Made by a program: the position numbers and the translations under genes. A stretch of 5,344 bases of DNA from Pseudomonadota bacterium (lineage in GTDB: Bacteria; Pseudomonadota; Gammaproteobacteria; Steroidobacterales; Steroidobacteraceae), in contig JAFEDW010000148.1 of assembly GCA_018241455.1 (NCBI GenBank), positions 1-5,344 of the forward strand. The letters run 5' to 3'. The notes beneath the pieces were generated by a model. It did no database searches, had not been told where the DNA came from, and saw nothing but the letters and a program-made list of their open reading frames with translations. Each line of letters starts with the position of its first letter. Position 1 is the stretch's first letter. Of the stretch, positions 1 to 5,344 are shown piece after piece.

Positions 1-482
1 TCGCCGAACATTTCATCGTTGACGTCGGCATGCGCATCGACGTGCACCAGCCCGACCGGCCCGTACCTGCGCCGCATGGCGCGCAGGATCGGCAGCACGA
101 TGGTGTGGTCGCCGCCCATCGTCAGCGGAACACACTGGTTGGCAATGATCTGGTCGTACGCGCCCTCGATGATCGCGATCGATTTCTGCAGGTTGAAGGT
201 GTTGATCGCGACATCGCCGATGTCGCCGACGCGCAGCGAATCGAACGGCCGCGCGCGCGTCGCCATCTGGTAGGGGCGGATCAACACCGAGTTCTGCCGG
301 ATGTCGCGCGGCCCGAAGCGCGCGCCCGCGCGGAGCGAAGTGCCGATGTCGAGCGGCACGCCGACGAAGCAGGCATCGAGCCCGGCCGCCGTTTCGAATT
401 GCGGCAACCGCATCATCGTCGCGGGTCCGGCAAAGCGCGGCATCTGGTTGCCGCCGAGCGGCTGGGGATTCGTGGTCGCCAT
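1..482 (-). CDS. speB: Agmatinase / guanidinobutyrase-type ureohydrolase, N-terminal part (runs off left edge)
   Basis: This is a binuclear-manganese ureohydrolase of the arginase/agmatinase superfamily. Such enzymes release urea from a guanidino substrate: agmatine to putrescine, or 4-guanidinobutyrate to GABA. They are cytoplasmic. The visible 160 residues begin MATTNPQPLGGNQMPRFAG and include a GVPLDIGTS-RAGARFGPRDIR block at about residues 41-62. The first metal motif is GGDHTI (His126) and the second is HVDAHADVND (Asp149, His151, Asp153), the canonical Mn ligands. The third motif (SxDxDxxDP) and the C-terminal half lie outside the window. The ATG at 482 is chosen because a GAGGAA ribosome site lies just upstream on the minus strand (487-492) and the N-terminus fits the family. 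The phrases DIGTSLRAG and HVDAHADVNDEMFG recall Pseudomonas GbuA more than E. coli SpeB, so the substrate (agmatine or guanidinobutyrate) is uncertain although the family is clear. Confidence 0.93.
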   Translation of the reverse strand, partial: MATTNPQPLGGNQMPRFAGPATMMRLPQFETAAGLDACFVGVPLDIGTSLRAGARFGPRDIRQNSVLIRPYQMATRARPFDSLRVGDIGDVAINTFNLQKSIAIIEGAYDQIIANQCVPLTMGGDHTIVLPILRAMRRRYGPVGLVHVDAHADVNDEMFG

Positions 483-619
483 GTCGTTCCTCGCTGCGCC
501 GCACCGGGCGCGGCCTGGTCAGCCGCAATCTTAGAGCTTTTCCGCGGTGCCGGACTGTATTGCGGAGCGGCACCGAACTATGATGCGGGCACTCGCCTTG
601 CCTCAAGGAACAAGCCGCC
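483..619. promoter_or_regulatory. Divergent intergenic region with dyad and possible promoters
   Basis: This 137-bp gap separates the leftward ureohydrolase gene from the rightward DUF3617 gene, so both promoters should lie here. An exact 8-bp inverted repeat, CGGTGCCG (545-552) and CGGCACCG (568-575), has arm centres 23 bp apart. A -10-like TATGAT sits at 579-584 for the rightward gene. A weaker TAAGAT (minus strand, 533-528) sits on the leftward side. Neither has a convincing -35 at 16-18 bp. The dyad covers the place where both -35 elements would be, as expected of a repressor or activator site. This is inference from position and symmetry; no known regulator motif was recognised. Confidence 0.3.
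605..609 (+). promoter_or_regulatory. Ribosome binding site deciding the DUF3617 start
   Basis: An AAGGA sequence lies 10 nt before the ATG at 620. The alternative in-frame ATG at 629 would be 19 nt away, so the upstream start is preferred. Confidence 0.55.
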
Positions 620-1213
620 ATGCCAAACATGCACTATCGCTGGTTTGCCGCCGCCCTTGCCTTGGTTTCGATGACGACCTTCGCCGCCGACAGCCCGAAG
701 CTCGATGTCCGGCTCGGCTTGTGGGAGACCACGACGACCGTCTCGCACAACGGCACACCTGGCATGCCGGATATGGCCGCAGCGGCAGCCATGCCGCCGG
801 GGGCGAGCCAACGCATGGCCGAGGCCATGCAGAGCATGTCGCCCGAGCAGCGCGCGCAGATGGCGGCCGCGATGTCGCGCATGAACCAGAATCGCGGCGG
901 TCCGCATGAGCACAAGTACAAGAGCTGCATGACCGCCGACAAGATGCGTCGCGACGGCTTCTTCAACGACAAGGACATGCGCGGCCACTGCACGCACACG
1001 GTGATCGAGAACACCGCCCACAGCACGGTGGTCAGCTTCGAATGTGCCGAGGAAGGCGCGACCAGCAAGGGCACGGTGCGGTTCACCGCGATCTCGGACA
1101 CGCAGGTCAAGGGCACGATGGACATGAACATGGTCGTGCACGACATGCCGATGAGCGTGCACACCGACATCCAGTCGACCTGGCTCGGTCCGGACTGCGG
1201 CGACGAGAAGTAG
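620..1213 (+). CDS. Secreted DUF3617 family protein, methionine-rich
   Basis: This is a 197-residue exported protein of the DUF3617 family, whose function is not established. Residues 1 to about 23 form a signal peptide: a short polar start, the hydrophobic stretch FAAALALVSM, then a TTFAA cleavage region before DSPK. The mature protein opens with the family's GLWETTT strand and ends with WLGPDCG. It has four cysteines, in the contexts KSCMT, GHCTH, FECAE and PDCG, which could form two periplasmic disulfides. A central methionine-rich segment (about residues 48-84, containing MSPEQRAQM) and a later MDMNMVVHDMPMSVH stretch bring methionine to about 10% of residues. It is probably transcribed alone: its upstream neighbour is divergent and its downstream neighbour converges 22 bp after the stop. 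The family call is firm from the start and end motifs; any role such as metal binding is speculation. Confidence 0.88.
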   Translation: MPNMHYRWFAAALALVSMTTFAADSPKLDVRLGLWETTTTVSHNGTPGMPDMAAAAAMPPGASQRMAEAMQSMSPEQRAQMAAAMSRMNQNRGGPHEHKYKSCMTADKMRRDGFFNDKDMRGHCTHTVIENTAHSTVVSFECAEEGATSKGTVRFTAISDTQVKGTMDMNMVVHDMPMSVHTDIQSTWLGPDCGDEK

Positions 1214-1235
1214 CCGGGAACGAGCCTCGTTCGAC

Positions 1236-2000
1236 CTAGCGGCGCGAGCGGCGCGCAGGACGCTCGGCGTGCGCCACCGGCGCCGAATTCTTCAGCGGCC
1301 CGACCTTGGCGCGGATGGTGTCGTGCGTCGGATATTCACCGCGCTCGTGCGCATCGATCGACGCGCGCATCGCCGCCAGGTGCTCCGGCGTCGTGCCGCA
1401 GCAGCCGCCGACGATGCGCGCGCCACCGTCGATCGCGAGCCGCGCATAGTTGGCCATCAGCTCCGGCGTGCCCGAATACACCGCTTCCGTGCCTTCGAAA
1501 TGCGGCACACCGCAGTTGCCCTTCGTGACCAGCGGGAACGGCGAGCCATGCATTTCCGTCAGGCTGACGAGAATGTCGGGAGCGCCGACGCCGCAGTTCG
1601 CGCCCAGCGCGAGCGGCGGCACGGCGAGCTCGGCCACCGATGCCGCGGCGGCGCTCGGCATCAGTCCCATCATCGTGCGGCCCGCGGTGTCGAACGAATA
1701 GGTGAGCACGTACGGCAGGCCCACCGCAATGGCGGCTTCGGCCGCGGCCCGCGCCTCCTCTGGTGATGACAGCGTTTCGATCCACGCGACATCGGCGCCG
1801 CCGTCGCGCAGGCCCTGCAGTTGGGGCGTGAACGAGGCGATCGCCGCATCCTTCGTCAGCGTGCCCATCGGCTCGAACAGTTCGCCGGTCGGACCGACCG
1901 AACCGCCGACGACGACCGGGCGCGGGGCCCGATCGGCCACGCTGCGCGCCAGCTCGGCGGCGCGCTTCGCCAATTCATAAGCGCGATCCTGCGCGCCGTG
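1236..2000 (-). CDS. Homocysteine S-methyltransferase, N-terminally truncated at a junction
   Basis: This is a zinc-dependent homocysteine S-methyltransferase, the fold used by betaine-homocysteine methyltransferase and the MetH N-terminal domain. It transfers a methyl group to homocysteine to make methionine in the cytoplasm. Family blocks in order are PVVVGGSVGPTGELFEPMG, DVAWIETLSSPEEARAA, SFDTAGRTMMG, GANCGVG and GGCCGTTPEHLAAM. The cysteine of GANCG and the CC pair of GGCCGTT are the three zinc ligands. The tail is arginine-rich (RPARRSRR), as in several bacterial homologues. Family-like sequence starts at HGAQDRAYEL (2000-1971). The preceding ~70-80 residues, including the DGATGT opening motif, are absent. 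The nearest in-frame start codon is a TTG at 1973 inside this conserved block with no clear ribosome site, so it is unlikely to be the native start. Upstream of 2000 the frame reads through antisense of cytochrome b. The methyl donor (betaine, S-methylmethionine or other) cannot be told. Confidence 0.88.
   Translation of the reverse strand, partial: HGAQDRAYELAKRAAELARSVADRAPRPVVVGGSVGPTGELFEPMGTLTKDAAIASFTPQLQGLRDGGADVAWIETLSSPEEARAAAEAAIAVGLPYVLTYSFDTAGRTMMGLMPSAAAASVAELAVPPLALGANCGVGAPDILVSLTEMHGSPFPLVTKGNCGVPHFEGTEAVYSGTPELMANYARLAIDGGARIVGGCCGTTPEHLAAMRASIDAHERGEYPTHDTIRAKVGPLKNSAPVAHAERPARRSRR
1983..2000. other. Junction between two gene fragments with 18-bp dual-compatible sequence
   Basis: The sequence gcgatcctgcgcgccgtg reads AILRAV on the plus strand, as expected in cytochrome b after the PEWYFLPFY region. 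On the minus strand it reads HGAQDR, as expected in homocysteine methyltransferases. To the left only the methyltransferase is family-like; to the right only cytochrome b is. Both genes lose their 5' parts exactly here. This marks a breakpoint, either an assembly chimera through a shared short word or a real microhomology deletion. Confidence 0.8.
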
Positions 2001-2309
2001 CCGAACCAGCGCCTCGGCGCGCTGCTGCTGCTGCTGGCGGTGCTGGCGTTCTTCTTCCTGCCGTGGCTCGACCGCTCGCCGGTCAAGTCGATCCGCTACC
2101 GCGGCTGGTGGTTCCGCATCTTCCTGGCCGAGTTCACGGTCTGCTTCCTCGGCCTGATGTACCTCGGCCTGAAACCGCCGACCGGCGGATACGTCATCGC
2201 CGCACGCGTGTTTTCCATCGGCTACTTCGCCTTCTTCGTGTTGATGTACTGGTATTCACGCTGGGACAAGGTCAAGCCCGTGCCGGAGAGAGTCAGCTAC
2301 CATGCGTAA
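1983..2309 (+). CDS. petB: Cytochrome b of the bc1 complex, C-terminal fragment
   Basis: The last ~108 residues of ubiquinol-cytochrome c reductase cytochrome b are present, in the inner-membrane complex III that oxidises ubiquinol and reduces cytochrome c. The fragment starts AILRAVPNQRLG and carries three hydrophobic helices (about residues 11-29, 44-63 and 74-91 of the fragment), the C-terminal helices of the family. Between the first two is the conserved LPWLDRSPVKSIRYRGW loop. It ends DKVKPVPERVSYHA, a typical proteobacterial terminus. Full-length bacterial cytochrome b is about 400 residues, so the heme-binding helices and the Qo-site PEWY motif are missing. The frame stays open upstream of 1983, but that stretch is antisense of the methyltransferase and shows no cytochrome b features. 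The stop overlaps the petC start by 8 nt, the normal operon arrangement. No start codon or promoter of its own is visible; as drawn the gene is broken. Confidence 0.9.
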   Translation, partial: AILRAVPNQRLGALLLLLAVLAFFFLPWLDRSPVKSIRYRGWWFRIFLAEFTVCFLGLMYLGLKPPTGGYVIAARVFSIGYFAFFVLMYWYSRWDKVKPVPERVSYHA

Positions 2310-3090
2310 CGCCGCCGCCGTGCGTCACTCCATCCTGCTTGCCCTGGCGCTGCTGTTCACGCCGTTGGCGTATGCGGCCGAGACGGAAGGCGCTGCCGCG
2401 CCGGTCGACTGGGAAAGCTGGCAGGCCGGCAACGAAGTCAGCAATACGGCTTCGCTGCAGCGCGGCGCGCGCAATTTCTTCAACTACTGCGCCGGCTGCC
2501 ATTCGCTGAAGTACCTGCGCTACTCGCGCCTGGCCAGCGACCTGCACATCACGACCGCGCAGCTGCGGGCCAACCTGATGCCCGCCAGCGCGTCGCCGGC
2601 GGACTACGTCAAGGCCAGCCTCGCCGCGGCGGACGGCGTCGCCTGGTTCGGCAAGCAGCCGCCCGACCTTTCACTGGCGGCGCGCTCGCGCGGCCCGGAC
2701 TGGATCAGCCGGTTCCTGCGCACCTTCTACGCCGATCCGTCCACGCCGACGCGCAGCAACAACCTGCAGCTGCCCAATCCGGCGATGCCGGCGGTCTTGA
2801 GCGACCTCGAGGGCGTGAAACAAGCGGTGTTCCGCAATGTCGAAACCGTGGTCGATGGCAAGCAGACCACGGAAAAGCAATTCGATCATTTCGTCACCGT
2901 CGTGCCGGGGCAGCTCGACGCGGCGCAGTACGAGGCGTTCGTGCGCGACACGGTCAATTTCCTCGATTACGCCGGTGAGCCGGCGCAGGTCGATCGCCGC
3001 AGCATCGGCGTCTGGGTGGTGCTGTTCCTGCTGGTGTTCACCTGGTTCGCGTGGCTGCTGAAGAAGGAATATTGGAAAGACGTCCATTGA
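2302..3090 (+). CDS. petC: Cytochrome c1 of the bc1 complex
   Basis: This is a complete 262-residue cytochrome c1, the membrane-anchored c-type heme subunit of complex III that passes electrons from the Rieske protein to soluble cytochrome c on the periplasmic side. A signal peptide covers residues 1-25, with cleavage likely after the AYA at 23-25. The heme-attachment motif CAGCH is at residues 63-67, giving two thioether cysteines and the proximal histidine. The probable axial methionine is Met162 in LPNPAMPAVL. GKQPPDLSL (residues 117-125) is the usual c1 block. One transmembrane anchor (about residues 235-253) near the C-terminus is followed by KKEYWKDVH. The ATG at 2302 overlaps the end of petB (ATGCGTAA), which suggests translational coupling, with GGAG at 2285-2288 as a somewhat distant ribosome site. 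The gene itself is intact. Whether it works in this arrangement depends on the broken petB upstream. Confidence 0.96.
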   Translation: MRNAAAVRHSILLALALLFTPLAYAAETEGAAAPVDWESWQAGNEVSNTASLQRGARNFFNYCAGCHSLKYLRYSRLASDLHITTAQLRANLMPASASPADYVKASLAAADGVAWFGKQPPDLSLAARSRGPDWISRFLRTFYADPSTPTRSNNLQLPNPAMPAVLSDLEGVKQAVFRNVETVVDGKQTTEKQFDHFVTVVPGQLDAAQYEAFVRDTVNFLDYAGEPAQVDRRSIGVWVVLFLLVFTWFAWLLKKEYWKDVH

Positions 3091-3102
3091 GGCAGCGTCT
3101 GC

Positions 3103-3726
3103 ATGGCTAGCCGACGATCGGTCATGACGCTGTTCTCCGCGCCCGACGAGCCGCAGAGCCATCGCGTGCGCGTGGTGCTGGCCGAGAAGGCCAGCGAGAT
3201 CGACATCATCAGCGTCGTGCCCGGACGTTATCCGGAAGACCTGCTCGACCTCAATCCGTACCGCAGCCTGCCGACACTGGTCGACCGCGACCTGGTGCTG
3301 TACGACGCCCGCGTCATCATCGACTATCTCGACGAGCGCTTCCCGCATCCGCCGCTGATGCCGGTCGATCCGGTGCTGCGCGCGCAGTTCCGGCTGGCGA
3401 TGTACCGCGTCGAGCGCGACTGGTACGGACTCGCCGAACAAATCGAACGCGAGACCGATCGCAAGAACCAGGCACGGCTCAAGAAGGAGCTGCGCGACAC
3501 GATGCTGCAGAGCGCCGACCTGTTCAAGATCAAGCCGTTCTTCCTCAGCGACGAATTCTCGGTGGTCGATGCGACCATCGCGCCGATCATCTGGCGCATG
3601 CGCCGCTACGAAATCGAACTGCCGCCGCAGGCGCAGGCGATGGCGAAGTACGCCGCGACGCTGCTGGCGCGGCCGTCGGTGCGCGCCAGCCTGTCGGACG
3701 TCGAACTCGAGATGGGCATCGTCTGA
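3103..3726 (+). CDS. sspA: Stringent starvation protein A
   Basis: SspA is a glutathione-transferase-fold protein that binds RNA polymerase and is linked in E. coli to starvation and acid tolerance; it has no transferase activity. This 207-residue copy has the thioredoxin-like N-terminal domain starting RRSVMTLFSAP (residues 4-14), then NPYRSLPTLVDRDLVLYDARVI and YLDERFPHPPLMPVDP. The PHP surface pocket (residues 81-83), needed for SspA function in E. coli, is intact. The helical C-terminal domain contains FFLSDEFSVVDATIAPIIWR (residues 146-165). The ATG at 3103 is preferred over an in-frame ATG at 3124 because the extra MASRRSV matches the usual SspA N-terminus. It follows petC by 12 nt and abuts sspB, the petBC-sspAB order common in beta- and gammaproteobacteria. 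No promoter fits in the gap, so it is probably co-transcribed with petC. Confidence 0.96.
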   Translation: MASRRSVMTLFSAPDEPQSHRVRVVLAEKASEIDIISVVPGRYPEDLLDLNPYRSLPTLVDRDLVLYDARVIIDYLDERFPHPPLMPVDPVLRAQFRLAMYRVERDWYGLAEQIERETDRKNQARLKKELRDTMLQSADLFKIKPFFLSDEFSVVDATIAPIIWRMRRYEIELPPQAQAMAKYAATLLARPSVRASLSDVELEMGIV

Positions 3727-4166
3727 TGGCCGGTGGCGGCGACGCCGGCGCTGGCGCAGGCCCCGCGCCTTCGCGCCGGCCCTATCTGCTGCGCGCGATG
3801 CACGAATGGATGGGCGACGCGGGCTTCACGCCGCACGTCATCGTCGATGCCGGGCGTGCCGGCGTCGAAGTGCCGACCGCGTACATCAAGGACGGCCGTA
3901 TCGTGCTCAACGTGTCGATGAATGCGACGCAGCGCCTGCAGCTGCTGAACCACGCCATCGAATTCGATGCGCGCTTCGCCGGTGTCGTGCATCACGTGCG
4001 CGTGCCGATCGGCGCCGTGCTCGGCATCTACGCACGCGAAACGGGCGAGGGCATGGTGTTCAACGAAGGCGAGCCGGAAGCGCCGCCGCCATCCGATAGC
4101 GCAGCGCCGGGCAGCACCCCGCCGAAGGGCGAGCTGCGCCGCGCCAAGCTCACCGTCGTCAAATAA
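3726..4166 (+). CDS. sspB: ClpXP protease specificity-enhancing factor SspB
   Basis: SspB is the cytoplasmic adaptor that binds ssrA-tagged stalled translation products and delivers them to the ClpXP protease. The 146-residue protein has a Gly/Ala-rich leader (residues 1-16), then the folded substrate-binding domain from RRPYLLRAMHEWM (about 17) to MVFNEG (about 115). This includes DGRIVLNVSMNATQRLQL and the strand VRVPIGAVLGIYARETGEG. A proline- and acid-rich flexible linker (about 115-135) follows. The final RRAKLTVVK matches the ClpX-binding tail (compare the LRVVK terminus of the E. coli protein). The start ATG overlaps the sspA stop by one base (TGATG), indicating translational coupling. 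Only the leader is variable; domain, linker and tail are all intact, so a functional adaptor is expected. Confidence 0.95.
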   Translation: MAGGGDAGAGAGPAPSRRPYLLRAMHEWMGDAGFTPHVIVDAGRAGVEVPTAYIKDGRIVLNVSMNATQRLQLLNHAIEFDARFAGVVHHVRVPIGAVLGIYARETGEGMVFNEGEPEAPPPSDSAAPGSTPPKGELRRAKLTVVK

Positions 4167-4220
4167 CGACTTCGTACCCGGCGCAATGGCGCATTCGACG
4201 GCGTATTGATTGGCACTGGT

Positions 4221-4311
4221 ACGCTGTGCGCGTGCGGGCAATTGGGTCCCGGCCCAAAGCGAGTTACGGGGAGCGACGGCCGGGACCCAATTGTCCGCGC
4301 ACGCACGACGT
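4221..4311. repeat. Large imperfect inverted repeat / hairpin between convergent genes
   Basis: Arms at 4221-4254 and 4278-4311 match at 29 of 34 positions, with a perfect 16-bp inner core (caattgggtcccggcc at 4239-4254 and its complement at 4278-4293) and a 23-nt loop (4255-4277). It occupies most of the 154-bp gap between the sspB stop and the yraN stop. The rest of the gap, 4167-4220, shows nothing I can identify. The structure could be a transcript end or mRNA-stabilising hairpin, or a copy of a dispersed REP-like palindrome, a class common in Xanthomonadales. There is no T-run after either arm, so it is not a canonical intrinsic terminator. No flanking target duplication is evident. Confidence 0.75.
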
Positions 4312-4320
4312 GGCGCTCAA

Positions 4321-4695
4321 TCAGTACGCATCAAATGCACCTTGGAGCCACTCGATTGGCCCCTCGTCGGGCGGCACCAGCAAGGCGTCGAAGCGCACCG
4401 GCAGGCGCTGCAGCGACGGATAGCGCGCCAACAGGTAGCGCGTCGCGCACACGATGCGGCGTTGCTTCGCGCGCGTGATGCTCGCCGCGGCGCCGCCGAA
4501 ACGCGCCGAGGCGCGCAGCCGCACTTCAGCCACGACCAGCGTTCCACCGTGCCGCGCGACGATGTCGAGTTCGCCGCGGCGGCAATGGAAGTTGCGGTGC
4601 AGTAGCGTGAGCCCCGCGGCGCGCAGGTGATCGGCGGCACGCGCTTCGGCCCGCTGGCCGACCTGGCGCCGGTCGGGCCGCGGAGCGAGGGCCAT
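4321..4695 (-). CDS. yraN: YraN family (UPF0102) endonuclease-like protein
   Basis: This is a 124-residue member of the UPF0102/YraN family, which has a restriction-endonuclease-like fold and no firmly established role. Family features in order are GQRAEARAADHLRAAGLTLL (residues 13-32), RNFHCRRGELDIVARHGGTL (34-53), AEVRLRASARFGGAAASI (56-73) with a following K77, RYLLARYP (86-93), and PVRFDALL (99-106). The terminus is WLQGAFDAY. Candidate nuclease-core acidic residues are Glu42 and Asp44 of the GELD block and Glu57 of AEVR, so the active-site pattern looks intact. The ATG at 4695 gives the family length. It lies 18 nt after the lpoA stop, so the two genes are probably one leftward operon, the same adjacency as lpoA(yraM)-yraN in E. 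coli. The ribosome site is weak (GGACGGA), suggesting coupling to lpoA translation. Confidence 0.92.
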   Translation of the reverse strand: MALAPRPDRRQVGQRAEARAADHLRAAGLTLLHRNFHCRRGELDIVARHGGTLVVAEVRLRASARFGGAAASITRAKQRRIVCATRYLLARYPSLQRLPVRFDALLVPPDEGPIEWLQGAFDAY

Positions 4696-4713
4696 CGGCG
4701 CGGTCCGTCCGCG

Positions 4714-5344
4714 CTAGTTACCGCCGCTGGTCGGATTGCCGAGCAGCTGCGGCATGCCGTTGCGCGCAATGCGTGCCCACGCCGGCTGGCGGTGCACGCG
4801 CCCGTCGGCGCCGAGGCTCAGGTCGCCGGTGAGCCCCGCGACCTGCACGCGATCGTAGTCGCGCCCGGCGCTGGCGATCGCCACGGCCAGTTGCAGGGCG
4901 TCGTAGCCAAAGGCGTAAAGCCCGGACTGCCAGTCGCTGTTGTCGCCCGATGCGGCGGCCACGCTGTCGCGCACCGCCGATGCGGCGCCGCTGTTCGGCA
5001 CGACCCACGGCATCGCCGGCACGATCAACCCGTCGAGATCCTGGTTGGCGACGCCGCCGTCGGCCGCGTAGGCGTCGCCGGTGGCGTAGACCGGCACGTC
5101 GCCGGCGTACTGGAAACGCAGCTGCGGGCGCAGCAGGCGCGCCTGCCCGGCCTGCGCCGCTGCAAAGATGAAATCGAGGTCGGCGCGGCCGCGCGGTTCG
5201 AACTCGAGCTTCTGGCCGACGATCGCCTGCAGCCGCTGCCGCCGCTGGATGCTCTGGTCGGTGCCGAGCACGGCGCGGATCGGTGCCCCGTAGTCATGTT
5301 CTTCCGGATCGTAGACCGCCTGCGCGAGCAGCGTGCCGCCGCCC
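4714..5344 (-). CDS. lpoA: Penicillin-binding protein activator LpoA (LppC family), C-terminal part
   Basis: This is the C-terminal ~209 residues of the LppC/LpoA family, outer-membrane lipoproteins whose periplasmic domain activates the bifunctional peptidoglycan synthase PBP1A. The visible part is the periplasmic-binding-protein-like domain. Recognisable blocks are DYGAPIRAVLGTDQS, RADLDFIFAAAQAGQARLLR, PQLRFQYAGDVPVYATGDAY, QDLDGLIVPAMPWVV, YAFGYDALQLAVAIA and GLTGDLSLGADGRVHRQPAWARI. The gene enters from the right edge, so its lipoprotein signal and N-terminal TPR-like domain cannot be seen. The frame is open to the window end; the GTG at 5271 is internal to conserved sequence and is not the start. 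The gene ends in TAG at 4714-4716, 18 nt before yraN. Family assignment is strong from several motifs plus the yraN neighbour; PBP1A as the partner is inferred from E. coli. Confidence 0.92.
   Translation of the reverse strand, partial: GGGTLLAQAVYDPEEHDYGAPIRAVLGTDQSIQRRQRLQAIVGQKLEFEPRGRADLDFIFAAAQAGQARLLRPQLRFQYAGDVPVYATGDAYAADGGVANQDLDGLIVPAMPWVVPNSGAASAVRDSVAAASGDNSDWQSGLYAFGYDALQLAVAIASAGRDYDRVQVAGLTGDLSLGADGRVHRQPAWARIARNGMPQLLGNPTSGGN

Noticed and set aside
516..530. GCGGC-CTGGTCA-GCCGC short inverted repeat upstream of the ureohydrolase gene
   Set aside because: 5-bp GC arms are expected by chance here and no regulator motif was recognised.
578..1162. His/Arg-rich open frame on the minus strand opposite the DUF3617 gene
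   Set aside because: Antisense shadow of a clear signal-peptide-bearing gene; the histidines come from the complement of ATG-containing codons.
1218..1232. GAACGA-GCC-TCGTTC small hairpin between the DUF3617 and methyltransferase stops
   Set aside because: The stem is only 6 bp with a 3-nt loop, is not GC-rich and has no T-run on either side; too weak to call a terminator.
1821..1982. In-frame upstream extension of the cytochrome b frame
   Set aside because: The translated sequence is Arg-rich, hydrophilic and antisense to conserved methyltransferase blocks; it has no cytochrome b heme histidines or PEWY motif.
2022..2036. Five consecutive CTG triplets
   Set aside because: They encode leucines inside a cytochrome b transmembrane helix; ordinary codon preference in GC-rich DNA explains them.
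2671..3441. Long open frame on the minus strand opposite petC and sspA
   Set aside because: It lies antisense to two well-recognised genes, has low-complexity Arg/His/Asp-rich content and matches no family; an expected by-product of high GC.
4211..4224. TGGCAC followed by CGC, resembling a sigma-54 -24/-12 promoter
   Set aside because: The GG and GC dinucleotides are 9 bases apart instead of 10, the TTGC box is absent, and no rightward gene follows before the convergent yraN.

Overview
The window is GC-rich and densely coded, with the order petB-petC-sspA-sspB followed by convergent yraN and lpoA. This content points to a gammaproteobacterium, most plausibly of the Xanthomonadales/Lysobacterales type. 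That placement rests on gene content and codon character only; no 16S or other marker is present.

Left part (1-1235). A ureohydrolase gene of the agmatinase/guanidinobutyrase type runs leftward off the edge. It is separated by a 137-bp divergent intergenic region from a rightward gene for a secreted, methionine-rich DUF3617 protein. The intergenic region holds an 8-bp dyad flanked by two weak -10-like hexamers. The DUF3617 gene converges on a leftward homocysteine S-methyltransferase gene with a gap of only 22 bp.

Junction (about 1980-2003). The methyltransferase has lost its N-terminal part, roughly the first 70-80 residues. The next rightward gene, cytochrome b, has lost everything before its last ~108 residues. 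Both losses fall on the same spot. About 18 bp (1983-2000) read sensibly in both families, on opposite strands. This is either a microhomology-type chimeric assembly join or a real deletion that removed both gene heads and presumably petA. It is the most important thing to check here.

Middle part (1983-4166). The 3' end of petB, then complete petC, sspA and sspB, form a tight rightward operon with an 8-nt overlap, a 12-nt gap and a 1-nt overlap. PetB and PetC belong to the cytochrome bc1 complex. SspA is the RNA-polymerase-associated stringent starvation protein. SspB is the ClpXP adaptor and keeps its C-terminal ClpX-binding tail.

Right part (4167-5344). A 154-bp gap between convergent sspB and yraN holds a large imperfect inverted repeat (34-bp arms, 23-nt loop). 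It may serve as a transcript end or be a REP-like element. Next come leftward yraN and, 18 nt upstream of it, the C-terminal part of lpoA, which activates penicillin-binding proteins and runs off the right edge.

No RNA gene, CRISPR array, transposase or phage gene is visible. I do not see an undescribed multi-gene system; the notable signals are the junction, the inverted repeat and the divergent dyad.
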